Positions 27,136-35,885 of a stretch of DNA of 64,000 nucleotides are shown here, one piece after another. Made by a program: the position numbers and the translations under genes. Within the stretch, counting starts at the first letter, position 1. Each line of letters starts with the position of its first letter. Under the pieces are notes generated by a model, which was not told where the DNA came from, made no database searches, and was given only the letters and a program-made list of their open reading frames with translations. The stretch comes from Saprolegnia diclina VS20 (taxonomy: Eukaryota > Oomycota > Saprolegniomycetes > Saprolegniales > Saprolegniaceae), in assembly GCF_000281045.1 (NCBI RefSeq), contig NW_008246092.1:353478-417477 (forward strand), in the 5' to 3' direction.

Positions 27136-28701
27136 CTACGACCGGAACCCCATGTCGTGAAGCATGTTGGAGACAGGTCCAGCGTGGCCTTCCTGCGACG
27201 TTAGCGACTCGAGTAGGTTCGACACGAGGTTCAAGTCGAGGTTGACGGGTGTGAGTTGTGACGCGTCGTCGTCGGCCTCGTCGCTGGTTGTCATCGTTGT
27301 CGTCGTCGTCGTCTGGAAGCTCTTGGCCATCTTGGAGTCGGTGAGCTCCATGTCCATCTCGTCCATGAGCTGCTCCATGAGGTGGTCCATGGCGGCGTCA
27401 TCTTCGTCATCCTCGTCATCACTGTCGTCGTCCTCGTCATCGCTCGAGAAGAAATACGCGTCGTTGTCTTCTGGCGCGTGCGGCTTCTCGGACGGCGTCG
27501 CAGTCGTTTGGTTGAGAATTGCCATGAGCGCATCCATGTCCAGGCTCACGGGCGCCAACGTCTTCGCAGACATGTCGACACCGTCGAACTCGGACGCTTC
27601 CTTGACGAACGAGTGGAACATCGTGGCCATGTCCTGGAGCTCGTCGGCGTTGCCGTCTTGCACGCGGGACTCGGCCTTGCGCAGTGTCTCCTCTAAACTC
27701 TCAGGCGCCACGTAGAGCCACGCGTCATCGTCATTGGGCTCAAGCGGTGATCGTTGCAGCGGCATATTGGTGGCTGCGTCAATGCGCGATGACCACAGAG
27801 CGCCCATGTGGTCTTTGGTGTGGCTGGCATACAGGAGCTCGAGGCCGCACGTGAGCTTCATGCCCAGGATCGCTGCGTCGTCGGCTTCGTCGAGGATGCC
27901 AAAGGGCTTGGGCGCCGCAAATGGCTGCTGCTTGAGCTGGGCGAACATGCACCGAGAGAACGGTACCATGACGGTCGTCATATCAGTTGGCGAGAAGCGC
28001 TGCATGTGGCGACAGAGCCGCGTGGCTTCGGTAGGCTCGCGGTAGTAGAAGGCTTCGACGGCGTAGGCTACGGCGCGGGGGGTCTCTTGGAGAACAATGG
28101 CGGCAGACGTCGGCATGCGACACTGAACTGTGTGGCGGTTGATGCTTCGCTGCATCGAGTGCGTTTGCGCCGCCTCGAGTCGGGCGAGAAGGATTCGCTG
28201 GACGTCACTTGGCGCTTCGTGCTTGGACGGCGTCGTCGTGAGCGTCTTTAGCGCAATTGCTAGATCCAAGTGCCCTTTCTCGACGTCGTCCGTGAGGAGA
28301 TAGACGCGGCCATGACGCAGGAAGACGCGGTTGTTGGAGTTCTCGGGCGTCACCCACATGGGCAGCGCTTCGGCCGCTTCAATGAGGAGGAACTGACCAT
28401 CGGCGTCGGCAACCTGGAGCGTCATATCGGCGTGCGCCTTTGTCAGCGACATCAAGGCAGCGGTCGCGACCCATTCGTCCTCGACGTTGTCGCCAACATA
28501 CATCTTGCCATGCAGCGTCGTCGCCGAGGTCCACGTGGTCATGGGCGCTTCCAGGCACAGAGGCTCCTTCTGCCAGATGTAGTCGCCTACGAAGGCGGCG
28601 ACTTCGGCTGCCATGCGGCGGAGCCTGCCTGCGTCCGGTGCATGGTCAAAGTGGACGTCGAACTCGAGGCCGTCAGTCGAGAGCTCGGCGGTCGGAAACA
28701 T
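27136..28701 (-). CDS. ECD: Ecdysoneless / SGT1-family protein
   Basis: Conserved eukaryotic protein linked to spliceosome stability (PRP8) and cell-cycle control in animals, and able to rescue yeast gcr2 defects. Single exon, 521 residues from 28701. The N-terminus MFPTAELSTDGLEFDVHF and the block YIWQKEPLCLEAP are typical; mid-protein LPMWVTPENSNNRVFL and GHLDLAIAL also fit the family. The C-terminal ~120 residues are acidic (SSDDEDDDSDDEDDEDD), as in other members. An upstream in-frame ATG at 28776 would add 25 residues, but that segment contains ATTGG promoter elements, so the start at 28701 is preferred. Confidence 0.88.
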   Translation of the reverse strand: MFPTAELSTDGLEFDVHFDHAPDAGRLRRMAAEVAAFVGDYIWQKEPLCLEAPMTTWTSATTLHGKMYVGDNVEDEWVATAALMSLTKAHADMTLQVADADGQFLLIEAAEALPMWVTPENSNNRVFLRHGRVYLLTDDVEKGHLDLAIALKTLTTTPSKHEAPSDVQRILLARLEAAQTHSMQRSINRHTVQCRMPTSAAIVLQETPRAVAYAVEAFYYREPTEATRLCRHMQRFSPTDMTTVMVPFSRCMFAQLKQQPFAAPKPFGILDEADDAAILGMKLTCGLELLYASHTKDHMGALWSSRIDAATNMPLQRSPLEPNDDDAWLYVAPESLEETLRKAESRVQDGNADELQDMATMFHSFVKEASEFDGVDMSAKTLAPVSLDMDALMAILNQTTATPSEKPHAPEDNDAYFFSSDDEDDDSDDEDDEDDAAMDHLMEQLMDEMDMELTDSKMAKSFQTTTTTTMTTSDEADDDASQLTPVNLDLNLVSNLLESLTSQEGHAGPVSNMLHDMGFRS

Positions 28702-29051
28702 GCTTCTGACCGCTCTTGATTGGTGCAAACTCACGCGCTTCTGATTGGCTCTAGACTCTTGGATACCCGCGCTCATTGGTCCATCGAGCCGAGTTTCTAT
28801 TGGTTCATTTCTTGACGTTGAAGTTGACGGGAGAGTCCAACCGTGAAATAGTGTGATAAGAGGATGACACTATGCCTGCGCGTCGCACACACGCACAGCT
28901 CGCCCCATTGGCCCATCAGGCACACCACACGATGAATTCACGTCGGTGCGAGCATTGACTTGCCTCTTTCGCTCGACGTCATGCAGCTAAGAACATATAT
29001 AACACTATTTCATGCCAATGCAACGTGGCACGCGCGGAGTGCAGTTTTGAA
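28702..29051. promoter_or_regulatory. Divergent promoter with clustered ATTGG boxes
   Basis: Separates ecdysoneless (minus) from an ankyrin gene (plus). ATTGG pentamers at 28719-28723, 28744-28748, 28775-28779, 28799-28803 and 28907-28911, all in the same orientation. Their spacing (25, 31, 24 bp for the first four) is fairly regular. No gene seen. Confidence 0.5.
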
Positions 29052-29798
29052 ATGGCGCGCGCAGTGCTCACGAACGACGACCTCTTTCGCGTGACGAGCG
29101 TCTTCTCGCGAGGCAAGGCAGCTGCGCAGTGGTGTGACGGCGACTTGGCCGCTGCGCTCGGACACGTCTATCTCCTCGAGCACCTTCCCGCGCTTTTGCT
29201 CACGCCAGTGGCGATGGAGGCGGCCGCCGCCAACGGCCACTTGGCCGTGGTACAATGGGTCCACTGGAATCGCCCGGAGACGCGCAGCTCGTGCGCAATA
29301 CTATACGCGGCTGAAAACAACCACTTGCACGTCGTGTCCTGGCTCCACGCGCACGCGTACACAGATGCGCTCGCGATCGACGCAGCCGCCGCGGCAGGCC
29401 ACTTGGATATGGTGCAGTGGCTGCACGTCCATGGATCGCCACGCGGGTGTTCGGTGCGTGCGATGGACCAAGCCGCCGAGAAGGGTCACTTGGAGGTGCT
29501 TCAATGGCTTCATGTACACCGGAGAGAAGGCTGCACGACCGATGCATTCGACTATGCGGCGTGCGCGGGGCACTTGACAATCGTCCAGTGGCTCGCCACC
29601 CATCGACACGAAGGCTGCACGAAGAAGGCGCTTTTGTATGCTGCGTTCAACGGCCACCTCGACGTTGTTGAGTTTGTCTGCGCGCTGCCGCAAACCACCG
29701 ACGACGACCTCCAGCGCGCGCTGCACCTCTGTGGGAAGAACGGACAGCGCCACGTCGCCGACTATCTACGGAGCCTTGCGATAACCAAAGTTACGTAG
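29052..29798 (+). CDS. Ankyrin-repeat protein, short member
   Basis: Single exon, 248 residues, starting MARAVLTNDDLFRVTSVF. About six 33-35-residue repeats fit the same oomycete consensus as the gene at 5803: GHLEVLQWLHVHRREGCTTD, then GHLTIVQWLATHRHEGCTKK, then GHLDVVEFVCAL. It is about a third the size of the other member and lacks the long non-repeat head. The frame extends upstream to a GTG at 29025, but the first ATG is 29052. No signal peptide or membrane segment. Confidence 0.85.
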   Translation: MARAVLTNDDLFRVTSVFSRGKAAAQWCDGDLAAALGHVYLLEHLPALLLTPVAMEAAAANGHLAVVQWVHWNRPETRSSCAILYAAENNHLHVVSWLHAHAYTDALAIDAAAAAGHLDMVQWLHVHGSPRGCSVRAMDQAAEKGHLEVLQWLHVHRREGCTTDAFDYAACAGHLTIVQWLATHRHEGCTKKALLYAAFNGHLDVVEFVCALPQTTDDDLQRALHLCGKNGQRHVADYLRSLAITKVT

Positions 29799-30035
29799 CA
29801 AATTTTCTTGCCCTTTGGTTTTGATATCTGTTGTAATCGGTGGAAATACCATTTTTGACACTCTGGACGCGAGTTGCACCTTTTTCCAAGCATTTGGCCA
29901 ACCAGTCCACCAACTTGATGGTCAACGCCCAACGCAACTCATCCTGCTCACGACATCGACGTAGCATCGCCCTTGACGTCGTCCCAAGCTTGCACTGGGG
30001 CAAGAAAGGCACCAGTGAATGGAGTTCAGCATTGA

Positions 30036-33000
30036 TTATGGTGTCGTATCGTCGTCGTCGTCGGGTACGAGTGTCCTGCTGGCAGCAAGGAGCGTCGCAT
30101 GAGGGCTTCGATCCCGGCCGTGCGTGAGCCAGTCCAAGTAGCACGCCTTGAACATCGCGGCGTCACCGCTTTGGAGCTTGATGAGGTGCTTCAAGCACGC
30201 ATGCGCCTGCTGCTCGATGAGCTGGAAGAGCCCGCGCAGCAAAAGCGCGATGCGCTGTGACTCAATGGTCTCGGCCGGTGTCGCTTCGTACAGAGTTGCG
30301 CTCGCCAAGATGCAGTTCAGTGCGTCCTTGTACACCGACGCGGCAGGGGCCTCTCGAGGCACTTTCGTCTCGGCCGCGACACCCACGGAGAGCAGAAACT
30401 TGACCTTGTCCAGCCGCAACAGCAGGTGGTGCACGCGCGTACTGGCGTGGAGCGGCAAGGTCTCGAGCGCCTTGTCATAGTGCGCTGCACTGGCCTCGAT
30501 GCTTGTCCAGAGGGTTGCATCGGGCGACTGGGCGAGGTGCGCGTGCGCGTACGAAGCCTCAAAGCCCGCCAGCAGGTAGTGCGAGTCGGCTACGCGCCAC
30601 GCACACAACTGTGCTTGCTGTCGCCGCGACGGAAGCGCCAAGGCGTCCATTCCGAAGTGCAGGCCCGTACTCAGCTCGTCTCGAATCGCGACCCGGGCTG
30701 CCGTCAGTTGACCATCGCGGTTCAAAATCGGCTCGGACGCGAGCTGCTGCTGCAAGTGGAGCGCGTGCGACGTGTGGGCAAAGCGCAAGAGCAGCAACAG
30801 ATGCACGTGGAGCACACGGACGTACTCGGACTCGACGAGCCGGAGCGCCGAGAGCGCCGCGTTGAAGCCGCCAATGGCCTTGTGGTGTCGCCCCGAGCGC
30901 AGCGCGACTTCTGCGAGCACGATGCGCAGCTCGAGGATCGCCACGTCGTCGCCAAGCGAGGTAAAGAGCAAGATACCTTGCTCGGCGTGACGCGCACCCT
31001 TGGTGTGCCGGCCCGTCGACACGAGATGACGCGCCAGGGACACGTACGCTTCGCGCAAGGTTTCCCGAAAGCAACGGTGGATGTGTTCGCGGCCTACGAC
31101 CAAGTGCGGCAACGTCGAGTAGTCACCAACTTGCATCGCACACGTGAGCGCAATGTTGAGGTGCTGCTCGGCGTCCCCGTCGAGCGCGTGGCGCGTCATA
31201 TGCAGCCACACGGGCGCGTCGACGGGCGGTGACGCGACTGCGACGGCGCGGTCGGCCGCAAGAGCTTGCTCGTATTGCGTTTGCACGACACGTAGTTCGT
31301 CTACCGGTTGCATGGCGAGACGCAGGTGCACCTTGGCGACAACCAGCGGGACCTGGGAGCTCTGGAACGAGTCGACAAAGCCCAGCATGTGATGGAGGCG
31401 GTGCAGCGCGAGGCCGCCGTCTCCCTCGAGCAGCGCAATGTGTACCAATACGTAGTAGCACGCCAGTAGCGCCTCGCGGAGCTCAGTACACGTACTGACA
31501 TCGACATACGCAGTGGCCTCGAGCAGCAGCGAGAGCGCCGACTCCATATCTTCCTTCTGTTGCGCCTCATCGTCGAGCATGGGCGGCGGCGGCAAGGCAC
31601 TTGGTTCCGCCACATGCGTCGTCTGCGGCGGTAGAAACTGCTGCGCAATCTCAAAGAGCGTCTTCGTGTCCTTTGGCGATGACGCAAACGCTTCGCAGGC
31701 GTCGAGGGCTTGCACGAGCTGCGACTGCACGTCGTTGGCGCGCACAAAGGCGTCAGTCTGCAGCCAGCGCGTCGCCGTATACGGGCGCATGTAGGGTGCC
31801 CACGTGAGTTTTGCCGACGCCACAAGCGCCGTCGCAAGCGTCTTGGGCGACATCACCCGCTTGTCGACAAGGCGTAGGCCTTTCCGATACAGCTGCATCG
31901 CACGCGCACTCTCGGTGGATTGCGACGCCAGCTGGAGGCAGAACATGCCGACCGTGTGGTCGACCGACGACGGGTGCGCGATCACATTTGCCGGGAGCTC
32001 AAAGAGGCAGACGCCGGACGGCGACTGTGTGAGCCAGTACGTCGTCGCTTCGTTTACACAGTGAGCCTGGAGAAAGCGCAGAATGGACTGCGCATTGTGA
32101 AAGACGTGGGCCGGATCAAAGCCCGCGTGGTCACCGAGGAAGGGCAGCTCGTCCGTGCGCACCAAGCGGTAGCTGTCGAGGCGGCCGTTCTTGTTGGGCA
32201 AGCAAATGGCGGCGCGCTGGATACCTGTCATGACTTGGTCCAGCCACAGGTCGAGACACGCAAACGACGTCCAATGGACCTCGACGTCTCGCAAGGCGAC
32301 GGCCATCGAGTCCCCGGACGGCGCGTGCTGGAAGAGCATCGAATTGTTGCCAAGGAGCATCTCCATCGAGTCGAACTGCCAGTGCACGACGCGGTCGTAC
32401 GCCGTTGGGAGCGTCGGGGGCAACGTCGCTCTCGACAGGTCGTCGTGCAAGAACCGATCGTGCAGCACCTGCTGGTACGCGGTTTGCGCGCGCTCTTCGG
32501 GCTGCGGCGCATCGGGAACGAGAAGAAAGATCTCGCCTGTTTCGGGGTCGGCCACGAGCTCGTACGACGCGATGCTGTCGCCGTCCTCGCTCTCGTCGGT
32601 ATCGTGGACGCTGCCATCATGGTCGTCTTGCGGATTGACCAGCGACGTCTTGAGCGGGCTCGTCTCGGGCGGCTCGTCGATCGCAAGGTGCTGCAAGAGC
32701 TGCGTGGCTGGTCGCTGGGATTTCTTGTAGCGCTGTGAGATCTTGCGCGCCTCGGACCCGACACCTTGCTCGCGCCGACGGCGAAGACGATCGTGGGCGC
32801 TCTCCATGACGAGCGAGTTGCCGACGCGGTGGATCGCGACCCCCGAAGATCCGATCTCGGTCTGGTACGGCATTGCAAATACTTGCTTCATCGTGTCTGT
32901 CGACGCGATCATGTCGACGCTGGGCGAGAGGTGCTCGTGAAGGAAGACGCCGGGCGGCGCGTGTCTGGTCAAGGCCTCTTCACCGACTATGTCGGGGCGA

Positions 33001-33200
33001 GCAGAAATGACTCGACGGACATAGACGCGCTCGTCGCTGCCGCCAGCCGTCGCGTCGCGCTCGCCGGACGTGATGCGCTCGCTTCGCAGCGGGCCATCGT
33101 CCAGCGCCACCGGCGAGAGGTCGATTCGCTTCGTGTTGGGCAGGTGGAGGTTCGCTAGCGCGGCCACGCGCTTCGCGGTCGTCGTTGGGGCCACTGTCAT
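30036..33200 (-). CDS. EDRF1-like protein with TPR-like C-terminal half
   Basis: Homologue of the conserved erythroid differentiation-related factor 1 family, whose role outside animals is unknown. Single exon, 1054 residues from 33200, close to family size. The diagnostic N-terminal region is clear: YDRVVHWQFDSMEMLLGNNS, then LDLWLDQVMTGIQ, then LVRTDELPFLG, then HNAQSILRFLQAHC and TYWLTQSP. The C-terminal half is helical with TPR-like repeats (for example GRHHKAIGGFNAALSALRLV). Low-complexity acidic stretches occur near residue 215 and at the C-terminus (PDDDDDTTP). The frame runs upstream to an ATG at 33470, but that segment has no protein-like character. Confidence 0.8.
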   Translation of the reverse strand: MTVAPTTTAKRVAALANLHLPNTKRIDLSPVALDDGPLRSERITSGERDATAGGSDERVYVRRVISARPDIVGEEALTRHAPPGVFLHEHLSPSVDMIASTDTMKQVFAMPYQTEIGSSGVAIHRVGNSLVMESAHDRLRRRREQGVGSEARKISQRYKKSQRPATQLLQHLAIDEPPETSPLKTSLVNPQDDHDGSVHDTDESEDGDSIASYELVADPETGEIFLLVPDAPQPEERAQTAYQQVLHDRFLHDDLSRATLPPTLPTAYDRVVHWQFDSMEMLLGNNSMLFQHAPSGDSMAVALRDVEVHWTSFACLDLWLDQVMTGIQRAAICLPNKNGRLDSYRLVRTDELPFLGDHAGFDPAHVFHNAQSILRFLQAHCVNEATTYWLTQSPSGVCLFELPANVIAHPSSVDHTVGMFCLQLASQSTESARAMQLYRKGLRLVDKRVMSPKTLATALVASAKLTWAPYMRPYTATRWLQTDAFVRANDVQSQLVQALDACEAFASSPKDTKTLFEIAQQFLPPQTTHVAEPSALPPPPMLDDEAQQKEDMESALSLLLEATAYVDVSTCTELREALLACYYVLVHIALLEGDGGLALHRLHHMLGFVDSFQSSQVPLVVAKVHLRLAMQPVDELRVVQTQYEQALAADRAVAVASPPVDAPVWLHMTRHALDGDAEQHLNIALTCAMQVGDYSTLPHLVVGREHIHRCFRETLREAYVSLARHLVSTGRHTKGARHAEQGILLFTSLGDDVAILELRIVLAEVALRSGRHHKAIGGFNAALSALRLVESEYVRVLHVHLLLLLRFAHTSHALHLQQQLASEPILNRDGQLTAARVAIRDELSTGLHFGMDALALPSRRQQAQLCAWRVADSHYLLAGFEASYAHAHLAQSPDATLWTSIEASAAHYDKALETLPLHASTRVHHLLLRLDKVKFLLSVGVAAETKVPREAPAASVYKDALNCILASATLYEATPAETIESQRIALLLRGLFQLIEQQAHACLKHLIKLQSGDAAMFKACYLDWLTHGRDRSPHATLLAASRTLVPDDDDDTTP

Positions 33201-33809
33201 CGTCGCGCTTCCGAAGCCGGTCTTCGAGCAGGCTACTCGACTCTCCCGGCTGCACCTTTCCGGAAGGCTTTTTCCTGGATGAAACCACGCGAGATCAGGA
33301 CAGGATATCCTAGTTCTATGTATGCGACACCCGCGTGGATAAACCGACGCAACTGATGGAGTCAACACCGTGCAGCCGATCCTCCACGGAGCTTCACGCA
33401 TCATTCTCTCAGACGGCAAGCAAAGGGGATCGGCGAGGATGTGCTTGGGACTCAGCGCGTATGTGAACACGCCCAGATGTGAATCTCGTCGACCTTGCCT
33501 CGCATCTGGCGGAAGGGGATCGCGTGGCGAGGGCCACCATTGGGGCTATAGCAGGGGCTACAGTACTGTACCAGGTACCCTCGAGGGTCCTGACACCTGA
33601 CGTAGCAATTGTGGGTACCTGGCGTGGATGTAAGCGTTCGATTCGTGGTCTCTCTTGGTCGCTCAGTGGCGAACCTTGGGCGTTCGTTGCGTGCGATTAG
33701 CGCGCCGTCGTTCAGTTTGACATGGTTGGCGCATTTCACGTGTGCACTATGGATTGTATAGTATACTGAAACCAAGTGTGCTGAATCCAAGAAGCGACCT
33801 TGAAGCAGC
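33201..33809. other. Intergenic, no gene seen
   Basis: About 600 bases between divergent genes (EDRF1-like minus, lactonase plus). No CCAAT cluster; open frames have random composition. Shared upstream region for both genes. Confidence 0.5.
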
Positions 33810-33819
33810 TCATTTTGCC
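33810..33819 (+). promoter_or_regulatory. Overlapping Inr/FPR-like element of lactonase gene
   Basis: TCATTTT fits the oomycete initiator and the overlapping CATTTTGCC (33811-33819) fits the FPR consensus CAWTTTNYY. The ATG at 33830 is 10 bp downstream. The upstream in-frame TTG at 33800 is excluded if this is the transcription start. Confidence 0.45.
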
Positions 33820-33829
33820 TTTTCCGACG

Positions 33830-35045
33830 ATGCGGCTGCTCCTCGCGCTCGTGCTCTTCACCGTCTACGCCGCCGAGGCGAGTCCGTTCCTCTTTGTGGG
33901 CAGCAAGACCAACGCAGCCGACCCGTCGCCGATCGGCCTGACGATCTATAGCAACTCGAACGGCCACCTGCGCGAAGTGCTGCACCAGTCGAACGTCACG
34001 ACGGGCAACGAGCCAACGTACTTGACGGTGACGCAAGACCGCCGGTTCTTGTACATGACCAACGAAGTCGATATCGGTCACGTCGCGTCCTTCAAGATTG
34101 ACGATGCCGGGACGTCGCTGACGCTGACACCGCTCGGCCTCGCACCGACCGCGTCGCACGGCCCCGTGCACATTGCGCCGACCAAAAGCGGGTGGTTTGT
34201 CTTGATTGCAAGCTATAATATTGGCAGCGTCACGGTACGTTATTGCGCTTACACGCTCGACGTCGGCTTCACGTTGACGGGATATCTAGGTCATGCAGGT
34301 GGACGCGAACGGGTTTGCAGACCGCATTGCGCACCAAGTGGTGTTTTCGGGGGGCAGCCACGTCGTGCCCGGCCGCCAGGACGGACCCCACGCACACTGC
34401 GTTGCCTTGAGCCCCAACGACGATTTCGTGTACGTTAGCAACTCGTGTGGGACGCGCCTTATCGAGAGACGACGTAGGTTTGTCACGGACCTCGGGAACG
34501 ACCGCATCATGCAGTTTGCCTTTGACGCGACGACGGGCTACCTCACGCCGAACGCCGTGCCTTATGTGGACGTTGGACCGGGCACGCTGCCACGTCACAT
34601 GGCGTTTCACCCGAGTGGAGAGTACCTCTACTTGACGACCGAGGCGTCCAACGAGCTCAAAAAGTACGCCTTCGACCCGGTCTTGGGCACGCTGACGCTG
34701 GTCGCGTCGGTGACGACGACGAGCGCGACCGGCGTTCTCACGGGTGCGATCCACGTCACATCCAGCGGCCGCTTCGTGCTCGTCTCGAACCGGTACGGCG
34801 CCCCGGCGTCCGACGACAGCATCGTCGTCTACGACACCGACACGCTTGCGCACGTCGGCACGTACCGCACCTCGACATGGGGCGGCCCGCGCGACTTTAC
34901 GATCACGGACGACGACTTTGTCTACGTCACCAACGAAAACACCAACTCGATCGACACGTTCCAGCTCATGCCCGACGGCGAGCTGCGGCACTTACCGCTC
35001 TCGCAGCCGCGCCCGTTTCACCCGCAAGTGATTGTACCCTTTTAA
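33830..35045 (+). CDS. Secreted lactonase-type seven-bladed beta-propeller
   Basis: Member of the 6-phosphogluconolactonase-like (cycloisomerase 2) propeller family, about 370 residues. Exons 33830-34234, 34290-34429, 34478-35045. The second intron (48 nt, GTACGT...CGTAG) uses a phase-2 donor and restores the family motif FVFVTDLGNDRIMQF; left in, it keeps the frame open and inserts 16 residues that break the blade. Signal peptide MRLLLALVLFTVYAAEA. Blade motifs include FLYMTNEVDIGHVASF, HMAFHPSGEYLYLTTE and DDDFVYVTNENTNSIDTF. Secretion suggests an extracellular lactonase or sugar-acid role rather than the cytosolic pentose phosphate pathway. Confidence 0.83.
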
Positions 35046-35885
35046 GTCAACGACTGTACCAGACGTTTCGCAGTTGAGGTGTTCATGCATCGCATCGGTT
35101 GGCGCAAAGTGGCATTATATATCCCATCCGATGGCCTCTGCACCGCAGCGACAAGCAATCAAAGAAAATAGACCATAGTAAACAGTACTTAATTTCAAAG
35201 CTATGATTTTATGGGCCAAACCAAGTACGTATGGCCTTCGAACGGTGTACCTGTCCATACATTGTTGTCAATAACAGGTCCCTTGCGGGGTGAGCTGGTA
35301 GGAACTTTTGTATTGAATGCGAAGCGTTGATTAACGGTATTGCGACGACGGCGCGCTTCTGCAATCGCACCTAAATGGAAAGTTGCGTGAATTTCGGTTA
35401 AGTACGCAGGCGCACTTCAGCGCAATTGTTATACTTTAATCAAGTATAACGTCCGGAAAATGGACAGCACTTTACGGGGACACCAAAATCGCACTTCACG
35501 GGACACGTTTCGCGCGATGCGATTGGCTTAGACCAATGAATCTGCGTTTCATTGGCCAAATGGCTCGATATATAGCCAATGGGTTGGCCGGATTGAGACA
35601 CGACACATCGAATTAATCCCCTGGGATGCTGGTACACCACGTAAACGTTCCTACCAGGAATATCTCGACATCCTTCGACCGGATCGCTCTGGAACTTCAC
35701 CACCGTGCCACGCGCACATTTGCACGAGAGAGGAAGTGGCTTGTTGAGCAGTGCAACTGGGGCTCGTGCAGTGACAACCAAATTCTAGCGCACCAAAGTT
35801 ACCTCTAGGATTCTGTCCCGTATTGCATGGAGGATCGAGCCGGCTTTGAGACTGGCACCAAGATAGTATTAAATTAAGGCGATGT
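35046..35885. promoter_or_regulatory. CCAAT/ATTGG cluster between two 3' ends (orphan promoter?)
   Basis: About 840 bases flanked by the 3' ends of convergent genes, so no annotated gene needs a promoter here. Yet ATTGG or CCAAT pentamers occur at 35522-35526, 35533-35537, 35551-35555 and 35576-35580, with a TATATA stretch between the last two. This is the density seen upstream of real genes. Open frames on both sides are unconvincing. A non-coding transcript or an unseen spliced gene is possible. Confidence 0.35.
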
